Shown piece by piece: positions 25,240 through 34,341 of a stretch of 64,000 nt of DNA. The notes under the pieces are model-generated. The model saw only the letters and a list, made by a program, of their open reading frames with translations, searched no databases and was not told the DNA's origin. Within the stretch, counting starts at the first letter, position 1. Every line of letters begins with the position of its first letter. Both the position numbers and the translations under genes were made by a program. This DNA is from Deltaproteobacteria bacterium (lineage in GTDB: Bacteria; Desulfobacterota; GWC2-55-46), in contig JACOUO010000011.1 in NCBI GenBank assembly GCA_016177845.1, positions 440,326-504,325 on the forward strand, written 5' to 3'.

Positions 25240-25266
25240 TTATCGGTAAGCGTTTTAGAAACTTTA
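25240..25266 (-). promoter_or_regulatory. sigma28 (FliA) promoter of fliC
   Basis: Minus strand: TAAAGTTT (complement 25259-25266), 11-bp spacer, ACCGATAA (complement 25240-25247); only one base differs from TAAAGTTT-N11-GCCGATAA. The predicted transcript start near 25233 gives a 115-nt leader. Confidence 0.9.
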
Positions 25267-25274
25267 ATAAAATT

Positions 25275-25871
25275 TCAAACCCCCTTGTGAAATACTTTTT
25301 CCTCAATCTCCTCTATAAGTGGATGGAGCTCATATTCGAGGATATCGGCGGCAAGGACAGCGTCCCCTGAATCCTTTGCGTTCTTTAAAGCCTCCATGTT
25401 CTTTAGAAGCGGCTGATAGAATACACCCGGATTTTCCTTAAACAGATCAATGCCATACCTTCCGCCTCCCTGTGTCAGGGCGTCAAGGGTCTTTACAACC
25501 TCTATCAGACCCTCAAATATCGGGGAAAGCTCTGTGTCTCCAATGTTGCCTATTCTTAAATCCCTTACGCAAACTGTAATGTTACTTTTAATGACCCTTA
25601 GATATTCCTGAACAATATCAATGCCTTCAAGGGCAATTGCGTCAACTGAGGCGGTATTGAGCTTGAAATCTCCATGGCTTGAGACCGGTTTTTTCAAAAA
25701 CAGGCTTTCCCTCCAGTTATCAAGCTTCTCTCCGTCAACCCATAGCTCGAGCACAAACCTTCTATGCCGGATAAGCTCGCTTTCGAGTGATACAATAAGC
25801 TCGCCTATGGTCAAGTTCTTTCCTGAATCCTCGAAATCGATCTTTGAGCCGTCAAGATATACTTCAGGCAT
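25275..25871 (-). CDS. hypothetical protein between maf and fliC
   Basis: A 198-aa soluble protein with no recognised domain. The first 80 residues look mixed alpha/beta (MPEVYLDGSKIDF, then VLELWVDGEKLDNW); the rest is helical and acidic (ILEYELHPLIEEIEEKV). GGAGAA precedes the ATG and it lies 29 bp after the Maf gene. The 3' end sits 8 bp before the fliC -35, so it closes the sugar operon. A role tied to flagellin modification or export is suggested only by place. Confidence 0.65.
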   Translation of the reverse strand: MPEVYLDGSKIDFEDSGKNLTIGELIVSLESELIRHRRFVLELWVDGEKLDNWRESLFLKKPVSSHGDFKLNTASVDAIALEGIDIVQEYLRVIKSNITVCVRDLRIGNIGDTELSPIFEGLIEVVKTLDALTQGGGRYGIDLFKENPGVFYQPLLKNMEALKNAKDSGDAVLAADILEYELHPLIEEIEEKVFHKGV

Positions 25872-25900
25872 AAAATTCTCCTTATTATTTTAATTCATAG

Positions 25901-27838
25901 CTACTGAATTGCAGGCGTCCACGCGATGTCAAACTTCTTCTCAACCGATGAGCATGTCTTTTCAAGATGACTATCGAGCATGCTCAAGATGTTATCAAGT
26001 ATCGGTATAAACCTTCTGCACATCTCATCCATGCGCGTATAAGACGCCTCTATTGAGCCAAGTTCCCTGCCGAACCTCTCAGTCGAATCACAGGCTTGCT
26101 CCTCACGATGGAATTCCTTAAGCTCGCTTGTGGTGGCTATAAGAGTCTCCCAAAGAAAAGAGGCTCCCTGCGCCTCTTCGAGAAGGCTTTCCACCATACG
26201 GCCTATCCTTCCGACACTTTTTACAAGTATTGGAGTATTGCCGTTTTTATTGAATTCCCTTTTCGCCTCTTTTACCTCTTTTAATATCCTTATCGCTGTC
26301 TTATCAATGCCCTTTAGAGAGACCAGCATCCTTGAGAACGAATCATATAGAGCCCTGTAGTCAACAGGCTGCCTGCTTTTTACAGCCTCTTCCATTATCT
26401 CATCAATATTGAACTCGCCCCTGAAATCCCTGGCAATGGCCTCTTTGAGAGTTATATGCTCCATGCCTTCTATGTAAGCGCCGCCCTCTGTAGCGTTTAT
26501 CACGCTTATCGGCAACCCTGTCTTTTTCAGGAACACCATGTAGTTCTCAAACCACTGATGGAATGTGGCCCAGTCGAATTTACTCGGCACGAGACCGCCG
26601 TTTAGGCCCTTGAGCCATTGCAGGTTAAACCTGCTCCTGGCCTTATCCTTAAGCGTTACATAATCCTCTTCAATGATTACCTCGCCCTTCTCCTTGTCTA
26701 TCCTTACATTCTGCGCGATATAGACGCCTCCCGGAGCATGGGTCTCATTCTCCCCAAAGCACAGGTCCTGCCCGATGAATACTATCGGGCTGCATCCGAA
26801 CATCACTCCCATGTCAAGGGCAGCAGTCGTAACGCTTCCGCCTATTGCCGGGAAGTAGTTACTACCCCAGTGTTTTCCATGCTCAAGGCTTAAGTTTATA
26901 TACGGATTAAAGAAGATGAATTTATCTTTGACTTCCCTTGTAAACATGCCGGGGTGGGATATCTCGGCCAGGATAAGCCTTGTGTTCTTATCCTCTTCGC
27001 CGTATGTAAAATACTCAGGCAGGTCAACCTTTTCGGAGGCGATTATAAAATCAGGCACAACACCGTACTTAAGAAGAGGCTTGTAAGCAGTGATTGCAGC
27101 AACTATAACGGCCTTGCCCTTAAGGTCTTTAAGCAGATGCGCGTTCTTCTTTAACGAAGGGCCCGCGCCTGCGATTATCATGGGCTTGCCCTTGAATTTA
27201 TCTTTCAATGTATCAACAGGCGAATACTGCGGAAAATAATTGAGGTTCTCAAAATAATTCTCTATCCATTTAAGCCTTGAATCGATATCTGTCTTAAGAC
27301 CGACCTTGTTTGTCATGTGCGCGTTATTGACCCTGTTGTTGAAATCCTGCAATTGCTGCGCGAACGCAACTTTATAAGGAGCAGGGCTATAACAAAGCAG
27401 GTTCTCCATCGGGTCTATCCCGCACCTGATGATATCTATAGCAGATGCTATCGAATCAAACAGATAGACCTTCTCACGGGAAAGGATATCCGACAGATCG
27501 ATTTTCTCAAGCACCCCTCTCAGTATCTCTATCGAAGGCTCGTAAACTATTGCACTATCCTTTTTTCCGCAGGCCAACGCCCTTAAAATATATCCGCACC
27601 CAAGGCCGAAAAGGATGACCCAGTCTGATTTTCTTGAAAGTATCTCTTCTGCCTGCACCTTTGCTTCCTTAATGGGGTCATAGCGGCTGTGGAAGTACTT
27701 ATCATCAATCTTAAAGGTCCAATCCCCTGACCTGGTCTCTTCAAGATGAACAGGCACTGTGCTGAATGCGAGCAGCCTTTCAGCAAGTTCCTTGTTCTTA
27801 AGGCTCAGCGCTTTGCAATTTCTCTCAAGAATATTCAT
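25901..27838 (-). CDS. Maf-type (DUF115/MptE-like) flagellin glycosyltransferase
   Basis: A 645-aa motility accessory factor. The central DUF115 domain (about 190-430) carries KPMIIAGAGPSLKKN, VPDFIIASE and GGSVTTAALDMGVMFG; the flanking N- and C-terminal regions are also typical of long Maf proteins. These enzymes transfer CMP-activated pseudaminic or legionaminic acid to Ser/Thr of flagellin before export. Its place between the nonulosonate genes and fliC fits this role. It starts 4 bp after the GH57-like gene. The sugar actually transferred is inferred. Confidence 0.87.
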   Translation of the reverse strand: MNILERNCKALSLKNKELAERLLAFSTVPVHLEETRSGDWTFKIDDKYFHSRYDPIKEAKVQAEEILSRKSDWVILFGLGCGYILRALACGKKDSAIVYEPSIEILRGVLEKIDLSDILSREKVYLFDSIASAIDIIRCGIDPMENLLCYSPAPYKVAFAQQLQDFNNRVNNAHMTNKVGLKTDIDSRLKWIENYFENLNYFPQYSPVDTLKDKFKGKPMIIAGAGPSLKKNAHLLKDLKGKAVIVAAITAYKPLLKYGVVPDFIIASEKVDLPEYFTYGEEDKNTRLILAEISHPGMFTREVKDKFIFFNPYINLSLEHGKHWGSNYFPAIGGSVTTAALDMGVMFGCSPIVFIGQDLCFGENETHAPGGVYIAQNVRIDKEKGEVIIEEDYVTLKDKARSRFNLQWLKGLNGGLVPSKFDWATFHQWFENYMVFLKKTGLPISVINATEGGAYIEGMEHITLKEAIARDFRGEFNIDEIMEEAVKSRQPVDYRALYDSFSRMLVSLKGIDKTAIRILKEVKEAKREFNKNGNTPILVKSVGRIGRMVESLLEEAQGASFLWETLIATTSELKEFHREEQACDSTERFGRELGSIEASYTRMDEMCRRFIPILDNILSMLDSHLEKTCSSVEKKFDIAWTPAIQ

Positions 27839-27842
27839 GCCC

Positions 27843-29858
27843 TCAGTCCTTATTCCTTTTTGCGGTTATTGTAAACTCCGCTTCATTATATCCGCGCCAC
27901 ACCCACCAGGCAGTATCATCAACTTCTCCTAAGGTGTGGTAAAGCCTTAAAAAGAAGGTGTCTTCCTGTTCCAGTTCGTGAAAATTAATCATTGGTACGG
28001 AAAAGAGTTTTGATTTATCCGTAGATATCTCTATGGTCTTCTCAGCGTCCCCTATCCTTACCCAGCCCTCGGTTGCCCCAAGGCAGCTTGTGGCAGATAC
28101 ACTCTGGCTTACGGGCTCGTGGTGGTTGAGGTCATGGCCCTTAAGGTAGAACTTCTCGGGGCTGAAACCGCCGTTCACTGTTTCTATCCAAAGGCTTCTG
28201 CGGTCAAACGCGGACGGCAGAAAGGTAAATATCCCTGCCCTTAATGACGATGCGAGAAGGCCGTTTACCTTAAGTTTGTAAGATGCGGTAATTGCGGGCT
28301 CTGTCCTTGAAATTGAGTATTTTTTCCATAAAGTACCAATCTCAAGCGGGGTCTTTAAAGTCACATTTACTGAACCATTATCTTCATCGATTTCTACTTC
28401 CGAGTTTTTTAAATCAGTCGTCTTCCTGCCGTCCTTTGAAGTGTGTATGAGATGGCCGCTAAAGAAATCAGCTCCAAGCCTTATATCTTCAAAGTGACCA
28501 TGCGAGAGTGTGCCGATTACAGGTTTTTTTGAAATAGCGGGGAACGCGAGGGATTTAATCGCTGAACCTTTGCCTTTCAGGAATTCGACCTCAACGCTCT
28601 CTGTTAAGACCTTTATAGTATTCTCAGTTGTGGTAATTGTGGCTTTTTGTTTTGCGGACTTATTAATCATTGGAACAGCAATATGTTCTAAACCTGCGGC
28701 GCCTGCCATTGCTGGCTGGGCTGCAGGTGTTTTAATGATATTTTTTTCTGTTTCGAGTTTAAGCCAGCCAAGCCTGTTCTGAAAATACTGGAACTTCCCG
28801 TCTACGGTATTTGTCCTGAAATCGCTTCCCCAGAGGTCGCACAGGGTCTCCCTGTAATCATCTAAAGTTCTTTCATCGATGTTGCCCTGCCCTATCAGAG
28901 TCTTGATGTTATTGTAGACCTTATAGCACTCAGTGTTTATGTGTACGCTGTCGCGGCCTGCTACAGCCCACCTCAGAGGATTATATTTCTCCTGCTTTTT
29001 GCAAACAACCGGTGTTTCCGCTGATTCGAGCTGTATAATATTAAAAGCACTTCTGCTCTTTTTAAACTTATTGATGATGCCTGTCGGGGTGAGGAAATCG
29101 GCTTTTCCGCTTGCGGCTATTTTTTTAAGTATCTCGCCCATCCTCTTATATTCGCCGTTTGCTACAGCCTCATGCCCTGGGCGGTAATCAAAAACCTCTG
29201 CGTCATTTGTATAAAGGGCAAACGCCCTGTCCTCATTTTCATTATCATTTGAGAAGAGCCAGTCCATATATTCTTCTATGCTAAGCTCTCCATGAACGCA
29301 TCTCTGAAACTTCTGGAAGGCAATAGAGTGGCTCCAGAGCACATTTATATCGCCCTTTATGCCTGCGGCCCTCTGGGGAGAATAGAGATATTCCTTCGGG
29401 TAGCGGTTATACTGGAAGCTGTTGTTCCAGTCCATTATTATCGCCTCATACCCAGTGTCCCTGTAAATATCGACAATCCCTCTTGAATAGGTCTGCTCGT
29501 TCACAAGCGCTATTGCCGGCCTCTTTCCAAGCAGTTCCTTATAATACTTATCTCCTATCTCAAGGTTCCACTTATTTACATCAGCGGGTATAAGCGGGAA
29601 TATTGCCTGTGAAAAACCAGAACCAATAAACTCACACCTGCCCTCTTTCAATAAATGGCTCAACTTTGATATAAATGCTGGGTCAATTTTTTCGACCTCT
29701 TTTAATGTCCATGCAGGCATTTCGATCGCGAGAGGAAAACCCTGCTCACAAAGCTCTAAGATAGGCCAATAGCACTTCTCCACTACATCAGGGAAGTGCT
29801 CCCTTGGGATGGATGAGAAGGCAAGATTGCAATGAAAGACAGTGTAAAGACTAAGCAC
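27843..29858 (-). CDS. GH57-like glycosidase or deacetylase-like protein
   Basis: A 671-aa protein. The N-terminal 300 residues resemble the (beta/alpha)7 barrel of glycoside hydrolase family 57: E121 in ALVNEQTYSRG is at the place of the nucleophile, and an acidic cluster in LYTNDAEVFDYRPG (about 215-228) could hold the acid/base Asp. The remaining half is a beta-rich domain like the C-terminal parts of GH57 or GH38 enzymes. The start is GTG (complement 29856-29858) with GAGGAG 6-7 nt upstream. A glycoside hydrolase in a flagellar-sugar operon is unexpected; it may trim a glycan or act as a transglycosylase. Confidence 0.6.
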   Translation of the reverse strand: MLSLYTVFHCNLAFSSIPREHFPDVVEKCYWPILELCEQGFPLAIEMPAWTLKEVEKIDPAFISKLSHLLKEGRCEFIGSGFSQAIFPLIPADVNKWNLEIGDKYYKELLGKRPAIALVNEQTYSRGIVDIYRDTGYEAIIMDWNNSFQYNRYPKEYLYSPQRAAGIKGDINVLWSHSIAFQKFQRCVHGELSIEEYMDWLFSNDNENEDRAFALYTNDAEVFDYRPGHEAVANGEYKRMGEILKKIAASGKADFLTPTGIINKFKKSRSAFNIIQLESAETPVVCKKQEKYNPLRWAVAGRDSVHINTECYKVYNNIKTLIGQGNIDERTLDDYRETLCDLWGSDFRTNTVDGKFQYFQNRLGWLKLETEKNIIKTPAAQPAMAGAAGLEHIAVPMINKSAKQKATITTTENTIKVLTESVEVEFLKGKGSAIKSLAFPAISKKPVIGTLSHGHFEDIRLGADFFSGHLIHTSKDGRKTTDLKNSEVEIDEDNGSVNVTLKTPLEIGTLWKKYSISRTEPAITASYKLKVNGLLASSLRAGIFTFLPSAFDRRSLWIETVNGGFSPEKFYLKGHDLNHHEPVSQSVSATSCLGATEGWVRIGDAEKTIEISTDKSKLFSVPMINFHELEQEDTFFLRLYHTLGEVDDTAWWVWRGYNEAEFTITAKRNKD

Positions 29859-29861
29859 TGA

Positions 29862-30635
29862 TTACTCCTCTAACCACTTATAGTTCGGGTCTGTATTCGG
29901 CATAAGGGTTCTTCCCTCGCCTGCAAGGAACCATAGATAATACAGGCTGTAGCCCGGCATGACAGATACCGGATGATAGCCCCAGGGTATCGCCACCGCG
30001 TCGTAGTCTTCTATCTTGAATGAAAAATTGTTCTTGTCATTATAGATGGTCTGAGTGCCGAAGCCTTCAGGCTTATCTATCCTGAAGAGATAAATCTCTT
30101 CCATTTTAGCTTCTTTGCCGGGGATAATGGTATCGTGCTTATGAGGGGGGAAACTGGACCAGCCGCCCGGCTGGTTGAATGTCTCGCCAAGGATTATCCT
30201 TGAAGCACCTACTTTTGAATCAATGATATCTACTACCTTTCTCTCCCAGATGCCCTTGCCGACCGTCTTTTCCTTAACGCCTGCCTTGGGGATATAAATG
30301 ACCTCTCCGTCAACATCTGTCTTTGCCTTGCAGATTGCAAGCTCCGCAGAAAGAGATGATGAAAATCTCACTTTCGTATTCCTTGGTATAAGGAGCGCGC
30401 TTGCGCTCTCAGTAAAGATATCTTTCCTTTCAAGTCTGAATATCTCTCCATTGACCTCTATATCAGCGCAACCGCTGAAAGGGATAATCGCGGCCTCACA
30501 TTCAGTAGTATTAAACTCAAATTTATCATTCAGGCCCAATCTGAGGAGATCAAGCGAGAGATAGTCCATCGCCCCGTTTGTTACGGTATTTAACCCATTA
30601 TGCCTCGGAGCCTTTACTTTAAAGGGCAACAGCAT
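29862..30635 (-). CDS. IolB-like cupin (5-deoxy-glucuronate isomerase family)
   Basis: A 257-aa bicupin protein with the IolB metal and active-site blocks SSFPPHKHD, EEIYLFRIDKPEGFG and AIPWGYHPVSVMPGYSLYYL. In myo-inositol breakdown IolB isomerises 5-deoxy-glucuronate to 5-dehydro-2-deoxygluconate, but no other iol genes are present, so it likely acts on a deoxy-keto sugar acid of this island. The ATG at 30633-30635 has GAGGAG 8-9 nt upstream and overlaps the ATP-grasp gene by 17 bp. Confidence 0.75.
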   Translation of the reverse strand: MLLPFKVKAPRHNGLNTVTNGAMDYLSLDLLRLGLNDKFEFNTTECEAAIIPFSGCADIEVNGEIFRLERKDIFTESASALLIPRNTKVRFSSSLSAELAICKAKTDVDGEVIYIPKAGVKEKTVGKGIWERKVVDIIDSKVGASRIILGETFNQPGGWSSFPPHKHDTIIPGKEAKMEEIYLFRIDKPEGFGTQTIYNDKNNFSFKIEDYDAVAIPWGYHPVSVMPGYSLYYLWFLAGEGRTLMPNTDPNYKWLEE

Positions 30636-31866
30636 CAGCCAGCTCCTCTTCACGGATTGTCTCTATTTTTACGGTATTGCCTGCACTCGCCCAGTTCTCC
30701 TCTGCCTCATTAAAATCAGAGCCGGTCGCGATTATATAACAGACCCTGTGGGCGCAGTTTTTGTACTCCTCTATTATGTCGCCGGGTTTTACCATCAAAA
30801 ATATTTCATTTACGCCTTTGAGTGTTTTCGCCTCGTCAACTCCGCTAATGCTTACTACTCTGCCCGGTGCTGGGAATACGGCCTTGCACACAGTGACCTT
30901 GCTGTGAGTCTGTGTTATCGCCTGTTCCGGGATATTCATGCCGACTGCAAGCGCGAGCGCAGCCTTCTGCGGTTCAAGCCCCGTTGCAAGGGGTGTCGTG
31001 TACTGTGAATGAAATCCGCCTGAGAGCCTTGCGGGCAATTCAAGTATCATCGGCCCTTTTTTTGTAAGGATGGTGTCGGCCTTGTAAGGGCCGAACTCGA
31101 TTCCAAGGGATGCTGCCGCTTTGACCACAAGAGAATAAAGCTCTTCCTGAATTTCCTTTGACAGCTTTGACGGGTTTGTGTGCCCCACCTCAATCGGAAA
31201 GGGCTCAAAACCGAAATGCCTGTCAACAATGCCGAACCTGTGGTGAGTTCCGTTATGAACTACAAATTCCACACTCTGTTCATTGCCTTCAACAAACTCT
31301 TCTATGAGAGCTGTCTTTGTGGTGGAATGGTTCTTTGCGTCAATGAGCGCCGCCTCAAGCTCAGCTTCGGAATCAATCCTTCTTGACCCCCTTGAGGCTG
31401 CGTTATCTATAGCCTTTACCATGCATGGGAGCCCTACTTTTTTTACTGCGATCCTTGCTTCACCAAGGGTTGAGACCTCCTCTGCATACGGGGTAGCAAT
31501 GCCGTCAGAAAGCCACTTCTGCTTCATGAGCCACTTGTTGTTGCTCCTCTCGGCTACTTCAACAGGGATACCCGGAAGGCCTAAAGCCACGGCTATCTTT
31601 GCGGCTGTTATCGCCACATCCGCGCCTGCAAGGACGCCTGAGATGTTAAACATTTCCTTATTTGCCTTTGCGAACTCGACATGGCCTGAGGCATTTTTAA
31701 TATCAAGCGTCAGCGCGTAATCAGCGTACCTGAAACCGGGCGCATTCGGGCTTTTATCAGAGGCAATTACGAAAAGGCCCAACTCCTTTGCCTTCAGAAT
31801 GGCGGGTATCTGCATTACTCCCGCGCCGAGTATTATAATGCCCTTTTTATCCGTTATATTCCCCAT
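30619..31866 (-). CDS. ATP-grasp enzyme (carbamoyl-phosphate-synthase/PurK-like)
   Basis: A 415-aa protein with a PreATP-grasp Rossmann domain (GIIILGAGVMQIPAILKA at 9-26), ATP-grasp core (about 115-305: CMVKAIDNAASRGSR, LIEEFVEGNEQSVEFVV, MILELPARLSGG) and a C-terminal lid of about 100 residues. Such ligases join a carboxylate to an amine or thiol. Here it could acylate a sugar amine with an amino acid or hydroxy acid. It overlaps the SDR gene by 13 bp. Confidence 0.78.
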   Translation of the reverse strand: MGNITDKKGIIILGAGVMQIPAILKAKELGLFVIASDKSPNAPGFRYADYALTLDIKNASGHVEFAKANKEMFNISGVLAGADVAITAAKIAVALGLPGIPVEVAERSNNKWLMKQKWLSDGIATPYAEEVSTLGEARIAVKKVGLPCMVKAIDNAASRGSRRIDSEAELEAALIDAKNHSTTKTALIEEFVEGNEQSVEFVVHNGTHHRFGIVDRHFGFEPFPIEVGHTNPSKLSKEIQEELYSLVVKAAASLGIEFGPYKADTILTKKGPMILELPARLSGGFHSQYTTPLATGLEPQKAALALAVGMNIPEQAITQTHSKVTVCKAVFPAPGRVVSISGVDEAKTLKGVNEIFLMVKPGDIIEEYKNCAHRVCYIIATGSDFNEAEENWASAGNTVKIETIREEELADAVAL

Positions 31867-32615
31867 GCGAGGAAGCCTCCGTCAACATTGATTATGGAAC
31901 CTGTTACAAAATCAGAAGCCTTTGAAGCAAGATAGATTGCCGTGCCGGAAATTTCTTCGACCTTGCCAAGCCTCTTCATCGGAGTGTTATTTATAATCCT
32001 CTCAAGCCTCGGGCCGTTAAGCACTTTTTCATTCAAGGCTGTCTTAAAGACTCCCGGTGCGATGGCGTTGACCTGAATGTTGTGAGGCGCAAGCTCAACC
32101 GCAAGATTTTTTGTCAAAAGCATAATCCCTGCCTTTGACGCTGAATATGCCGCCGCGTCAGTGAGCGCAGCAAAAGACCCAAGCGAAGCGATATTGATTA
32201 TCTTGCCGCTTTTTGCCTCTACCATCTTTTTACCGACTGCCCTGCAGACACGGAAAGACCCTGTGAGGTTGGTATCTATAACATCGGTCCATTCCTTGTC
32301 AGTCACTTCAAGAGTGCTTTTTTTCAGATGTATGCCTGCTGAATTTACAAGGATATCGATGCGGCCGAACTTTTTTAAGGCCAGCTCAATTGCTTCATCG
32401 ACACTCTTCTTATCAAGAATGTCCATCTCGATTTCTGATGCCTTTTTGCCTGCGCCTTTTATTTTTCCGACAGTCTCCTGCAGTTTTTCCTTGTTCCTGC
32501 CGGACACAATGACATTGGCGCCTGCATCTGCGAGCCCCTCTGCTATTGCCTGCCCAAGCCCGCTGCCGCCGCCAACGACCAATGCAACTTTATTTTCAAG
32601 ACTGAACAGATCCAT
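31854..32615 (-). CDS. short-chain dehydrogenase/reductase (KduD/gluconate dehydrogenase-like)
   Basis: A 253-aa classical SDR with cofactor motif GGGSGLGQA (15-23), NSAG (91-94) and catalytic S144, Y157, K161. The N-terminus MDLFSLENKVALV is like 2-deoxy-gluconate 3-dehydrogenases, which fits a partner for the IolB-like isomerase. Its ATG overlaps the stop of the preceding methyltransferase by one base, indicating coupling. Substrate unknown. Confidence 0.82.
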   Translation of the reverse strand: MDLFSLENKVALVVGGGSGLGQAIAEGLADAGANVIVSGRNKEKLQETVGKIKGAGKKASEIEMDILDKKSVDEAIELALKKFGRIDILVNSAGIHLKKSTLEVTDKEWTDVIDTNLTGSFRVCRAVGKKMVEAKSGKIINIASLGSFAALTDAAAYSASKAGIMLLTKNLAVELAPHNIQVNAIAPGVFKTALNEKVLNGPRLERIINNTPMKRLGKVEEISGTAIYLASKASDFVTGSIINVDGGFLAWGI

Positions 32616-33439
32616 TAATTATCTATCCTCCTTGCCCTTACGACAATCGTATCCCCTATGCCCATGCGCTTTACGATTGTGTCTATCGCGCGCTTATTTG
32701 TATCAGGTATTGTGCCTTTGGGGTTGCAGCTTCCAAACCTCACCCAGCTTACAATGGAAAAACCTGTGTCACGAAGCAGGCTGAACAACGCCTCCTGTGA
32801 GAATAGATGGATATGCTGAACAGGCAGGTAATAGAGCCACTTCTCGGCAAAGAGCTCTGATACCATGCCGGTGCACGGTGTCTGTATGACCACCTCACCG
32901 CCTTTGGCGAGAAGCGCCCTTGTCTTTTCAAGCACATCCTTCGGGCTTAAAACATGCTCTACCACATCCCAGAATGTGATGACATCGTATTCGCCCTGCA
33001 TTTCAAAAAAGTCTTTTACTGAGCAGTTAAGGCCGTTTTTTTTGCCTGCCTCTACCATCTCACTTGATATGTCAATGCCTTCGGAGGCAATGCCGAACCT
33101 GTTGGTATATTCAAGGAACTGCCCGTTTGCGCAGCCTACATCAAGCAGCCTCTTCCCCGTATAATTCGAAAGGTCCATTCTCAGGTCTGAAAATGTAAGG
33201 TCCTTCTCGCCAAAATAGGTCTGCCTGTATTCAGGCGTGAAATGTATGTGGTGGCCGAGGTTATTGAACTGCTTCACCATGTAGTCAGACTCGTAAAATT
33301 TTGTTATCTCGTCAAATGAGGGATATGAGCCCATGCGTTCTACCCCGCAGTTTGCGCACCTTACATAATTATGCCCTTCCACATTTACAACGAGCCTTGA
33401 TTCAGAACCGCCGCATATTTTACAGATATTTTCGCTCAT
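32615..33439 (-). CDS. zinc-ribbon class I methyltransferase A
   Basis: A 274-aa protein with an N-terminal four-Cys zinc ribbon (C6, C9, C28, C31) and a methyltransferase domain with motif I RLLDVGCANGQF (about 95-106) and WDVVEHV. This arrangement (Methyltransf_23 with zinc ribbon) is common in surface-sugar loci, for C- or O-methylation of NDP-sugars. It overlaps methyltransferase B by 4 bp. Confidence 0.8.
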   Translation of the reverse strand: MSENICKICGGSESRLVVNVEGHNYVRCANCGVERMGSYPSFDEITKFYESDYMVKQFNNLGHHIHFTPEYRQTYFGEKDLTFSDLRMDLSNYTGKRLLDVGCANGQFLEYTNRFGIASEGIDISSEMVEAGKKNGLNCSVKDFFEMQGEYDVITFWDVVEHVLSPKDVLEKTRALLAKGGEVVIQTPCTGMVSELFAEKWLYYLPVQHIHLFSQEALFSLLRDTGFSIVSWVRFGSCNPKGTIPDTNKRAIDTIVKRMGIGDTIVVRARRIDN

Positions 33440-34329
33440 CTCTTCACCCCGTATATGACCATTTCCCTGCCTATTCCGTGCTTAGCCATTACTTCGTACA
33501 TTTCCTTTTTAAAATCCTTTAGCTCGGGTTCATTGAGCATTATGTCCAGCCTCTTTCTCCTTGCGTGGCTGGCCCTTCCAAGCTCGTCATTGCCTATGTA
33601 GTTGTCTCCCATGAGGAGGAAGAAATCTATCGGGAACATCGAAGTCTCCCCAACTACCTGAAAACCGCTCTTCTCAAGAAGAGAACTTAAAGAATCAAAA
33701 CTGAAATAATTTATATGGTGCGGAGGGGCAAGCCAGTAAGGCTTATAATTAAGCTTCTCCTTCAGCACCTTCTGCACCGGGCTGTAATCATTAGGCACAA
33801 CACAGCAGATTAAGCCGCCTTCTTTTAAAAGGCTGTTTGCCCTTTTGAGGACATCCGCCGGGTCTGGCACATGCTCAAGCACCTCTGACAGATGGACAAC
33901 ATCAAATTGCTTATTCAAGCCTGCAGCGGTTGAATTATCAAAAAATGCATTCACGACTTCAACGCCGAGTTCCCTTGCATGGGTTGAGGCCTGTTTGGAA
34001 GGCTCTATCCCAAGGCAATCCCATCCCCTGTCCATGCCTCTTTTTAGGAAATAACCGGGGCCGCATCCAATATCAAGTATAGAGCGACTTTCATCGGAAA
34101 GCTTTGATTCAAAAAAGTCGTAACGGTCATCATAGACAGCCTCCCACCACCTGAGGTCCTCCAGCACTCTTTCGATGAATTGAGGTTTTTCCTCGGTGTA
34201 ATATTCCTGGCTGTAGACCTTATCCAGTTCTTCCTTTGAAGGTATCGGATCAATGTGTATGAATCCGCACTCCTTGCATTCGAGTATGCCGTAGCCGCTT
34301 GCCTTATCAATCGTATTCCCGATGTGCAT
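33436..34329 (-). CDS. class I methyltransferase B with a shortened zinc ribbon
   Basis: A 297-aa protein with motif I SILDIGCGPGYFLKRG (about 84-99) and HLSEVLEHVPDP. Only the second CxxC pair (C18, C21) of the usual N-terminal zinc ribbon remains, so the ribbon is incomplete; the ATG has GAGGGCGG upstream and no longer in-frame start is supported. It is a relative of the next gene rather than a simple duplicate. Confidence 0.78.
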   Translation of the reverse strand: MHIGNTIDKASGYGILECKECGFIHIDPIPSKEELDKVYSQEYYTEEKPQFIERVLEDLRWWEAVYDDRYDFFESKLSDESRSILDIGCGPGYFLKRGMDRGWDCLGIEPSKQASTHARELGVEVVNAFFDNSTAAGLNKQFDVVHLSEVLEHVPDPADVLKRANSLLKEGGLICCVVPNDYSPVQKVLKEKLNYKPYWLAPPHHINYFSFDSLSSLLEKSGFQVVGETSMFPIDFFLLMGDNYIGNDELGRASHARRKRLDIMLNEPELKDFKKEMYEVMAKHGIGREMVIYGVKR

Positions 34330-34341
34330 ATTCCGCCCTCT

